Assembly (NCBI GenBank): GCA_030639305.1
Contig: DAOWCY010000067.1
Span: 1-31,607, forward strand
Source: JAGLQA01 sp023135565
GTDB lineage: Bacteria > Acidobacteriota > Aminicenantia > UBA2199
Direction of reading: 5' to 3'
DNA: 31,607 bases
How positions within the stretch are numbered: the first letter of the stretch is position 1; every line of letters begins with the position of its first letter. Below the pieces are notes generated by a model, which made no database searches, was not told the DNA's origin, and worked only from the letters and a program-made list of their open reading frames with translations. The translations under genes and the position numbers were made by a program. Below, one piece after another: positions 31,475-31,607 of this stretch.

Positions 31475-31607
31475 GCTCATTAAAATTGACCCGCCTGTGC
31501 TCATATAAATTGACCCACCTGCGGACGTTCTGCATACGTTTTACTATCTTCTAACGTATTTGCCATACCCTCGGCGTGGAAATTTCCCCACTATACTTCC
31601 TCCTGAA
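31475..31607 (-). mobile_element. Probable IS21-family terminus (element continues beyond window)
   Basis: Two 24-bp direct repeats (31475-31498 and 31499-31522) share GCTCAT..AAATTGACCC.CCTG. On the minus strand this reads as repeated GGGTCAATTT...ATGAGC, the pattern of multiple terminal repeats bound by the IstA transposase of IS21-type elements. A near-palindrome GAGCACTATAGCGCTC lies just outside (31463-31478). The remaining 85 bp have no long open frame. Confidence 0.45.

Overview
The window is a chromosomal stretch from a bacterium that looks like a large-genome, environmental, moderate-GC anaerobe. The supporting traits are two long receptor-like Ser/Thr kinases (one with TPRs, one with a formylglycine-enzyme-type domain), a Bat operon, an ADP-forming acyl-CoA synthetase beside an AcuC-type deacetylase and a CoA-transferase/GNAT fusion, several AAA/STAND ATPases, toxin-antitoxin genes and many dispersed intergenic repeats. 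This is compatible with Candidatus Aminicenantes or a related Acidobacteriota-like lineage. That placement is inferred from gene content alone; no rRNA or universal marker gene is present.

Layout. 1-393: 5' part of a transposase gene running off the left edge (minus). 394-1075: no confident gene, but a nested hairpin and a strong promoter. 1076-4400: a small unknown gene convergent with a zinc-ribbon/Ser-Thr kinase/TolB-like/TPR protein. 4522-7400: endonuclease IV, then an AAA15 ATPase plus small TOPRIM-like pair. 7671-11073: bat operon (VWA, TPR, BatD). 11320-14055: a kinase-FGE fusion whose last ~120 bp look like the variable region of a diversity-generating retroelement (DGR). 14228-19647: a defence/TA-flavoured island with an antitoxin-like small gene, two AAA ATPases with C-terminal PD-(D/E)XK-like nuclease signatures, a PIN toxin/Phd antitoxin pair between them, and an orphan DUF433 gene. 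19733-25327: a minus-strand acyl-CoA/protein-acylation operon (acuC, then ADP-forming acyl-CoA synthetase, then CoA-transferase-GNAT). 25461-26382: a possible miniature element and a membrane-anchored lytic transglycosylase. 26383-26879: structured intergenic region with a candidate small RNA. 26880-31276: a STAND-like ATPase with a long helical-repeat tail, followed by a class I isoprenoid-synthase-fold protein. 31299-31607: another dispersed repeat and an IS21-like terminus.

Four features cut across the genes. (i) A dispersed multi-hairpin repeat occurs at eight places, mostly directly 3' of genes and in their sense orientation. Its stems show compensatory changes, and in two genes it supplies the stop codon. 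(ii) Two arrays, each with three 13-bp dyads at exactly 33-bp spacing, flank the PIN/Phd cassette; the left one overlaps the promoter of one AAA gene and the right one lies upstream of the other. (iii) Several genes have a sigma70-like -10 box ending 6-7 nt before the start codon, which predicts leaderless mRNAs; other genes carry strong Shine-Dalgarno sequences. (iv) The 3' end of the second kinase gene is adenine-poor, and every codon at its predicted variable positions ends in C or T, as expected of DGR mutagenesis. No reverse transcriptase or template repeat is in the window.
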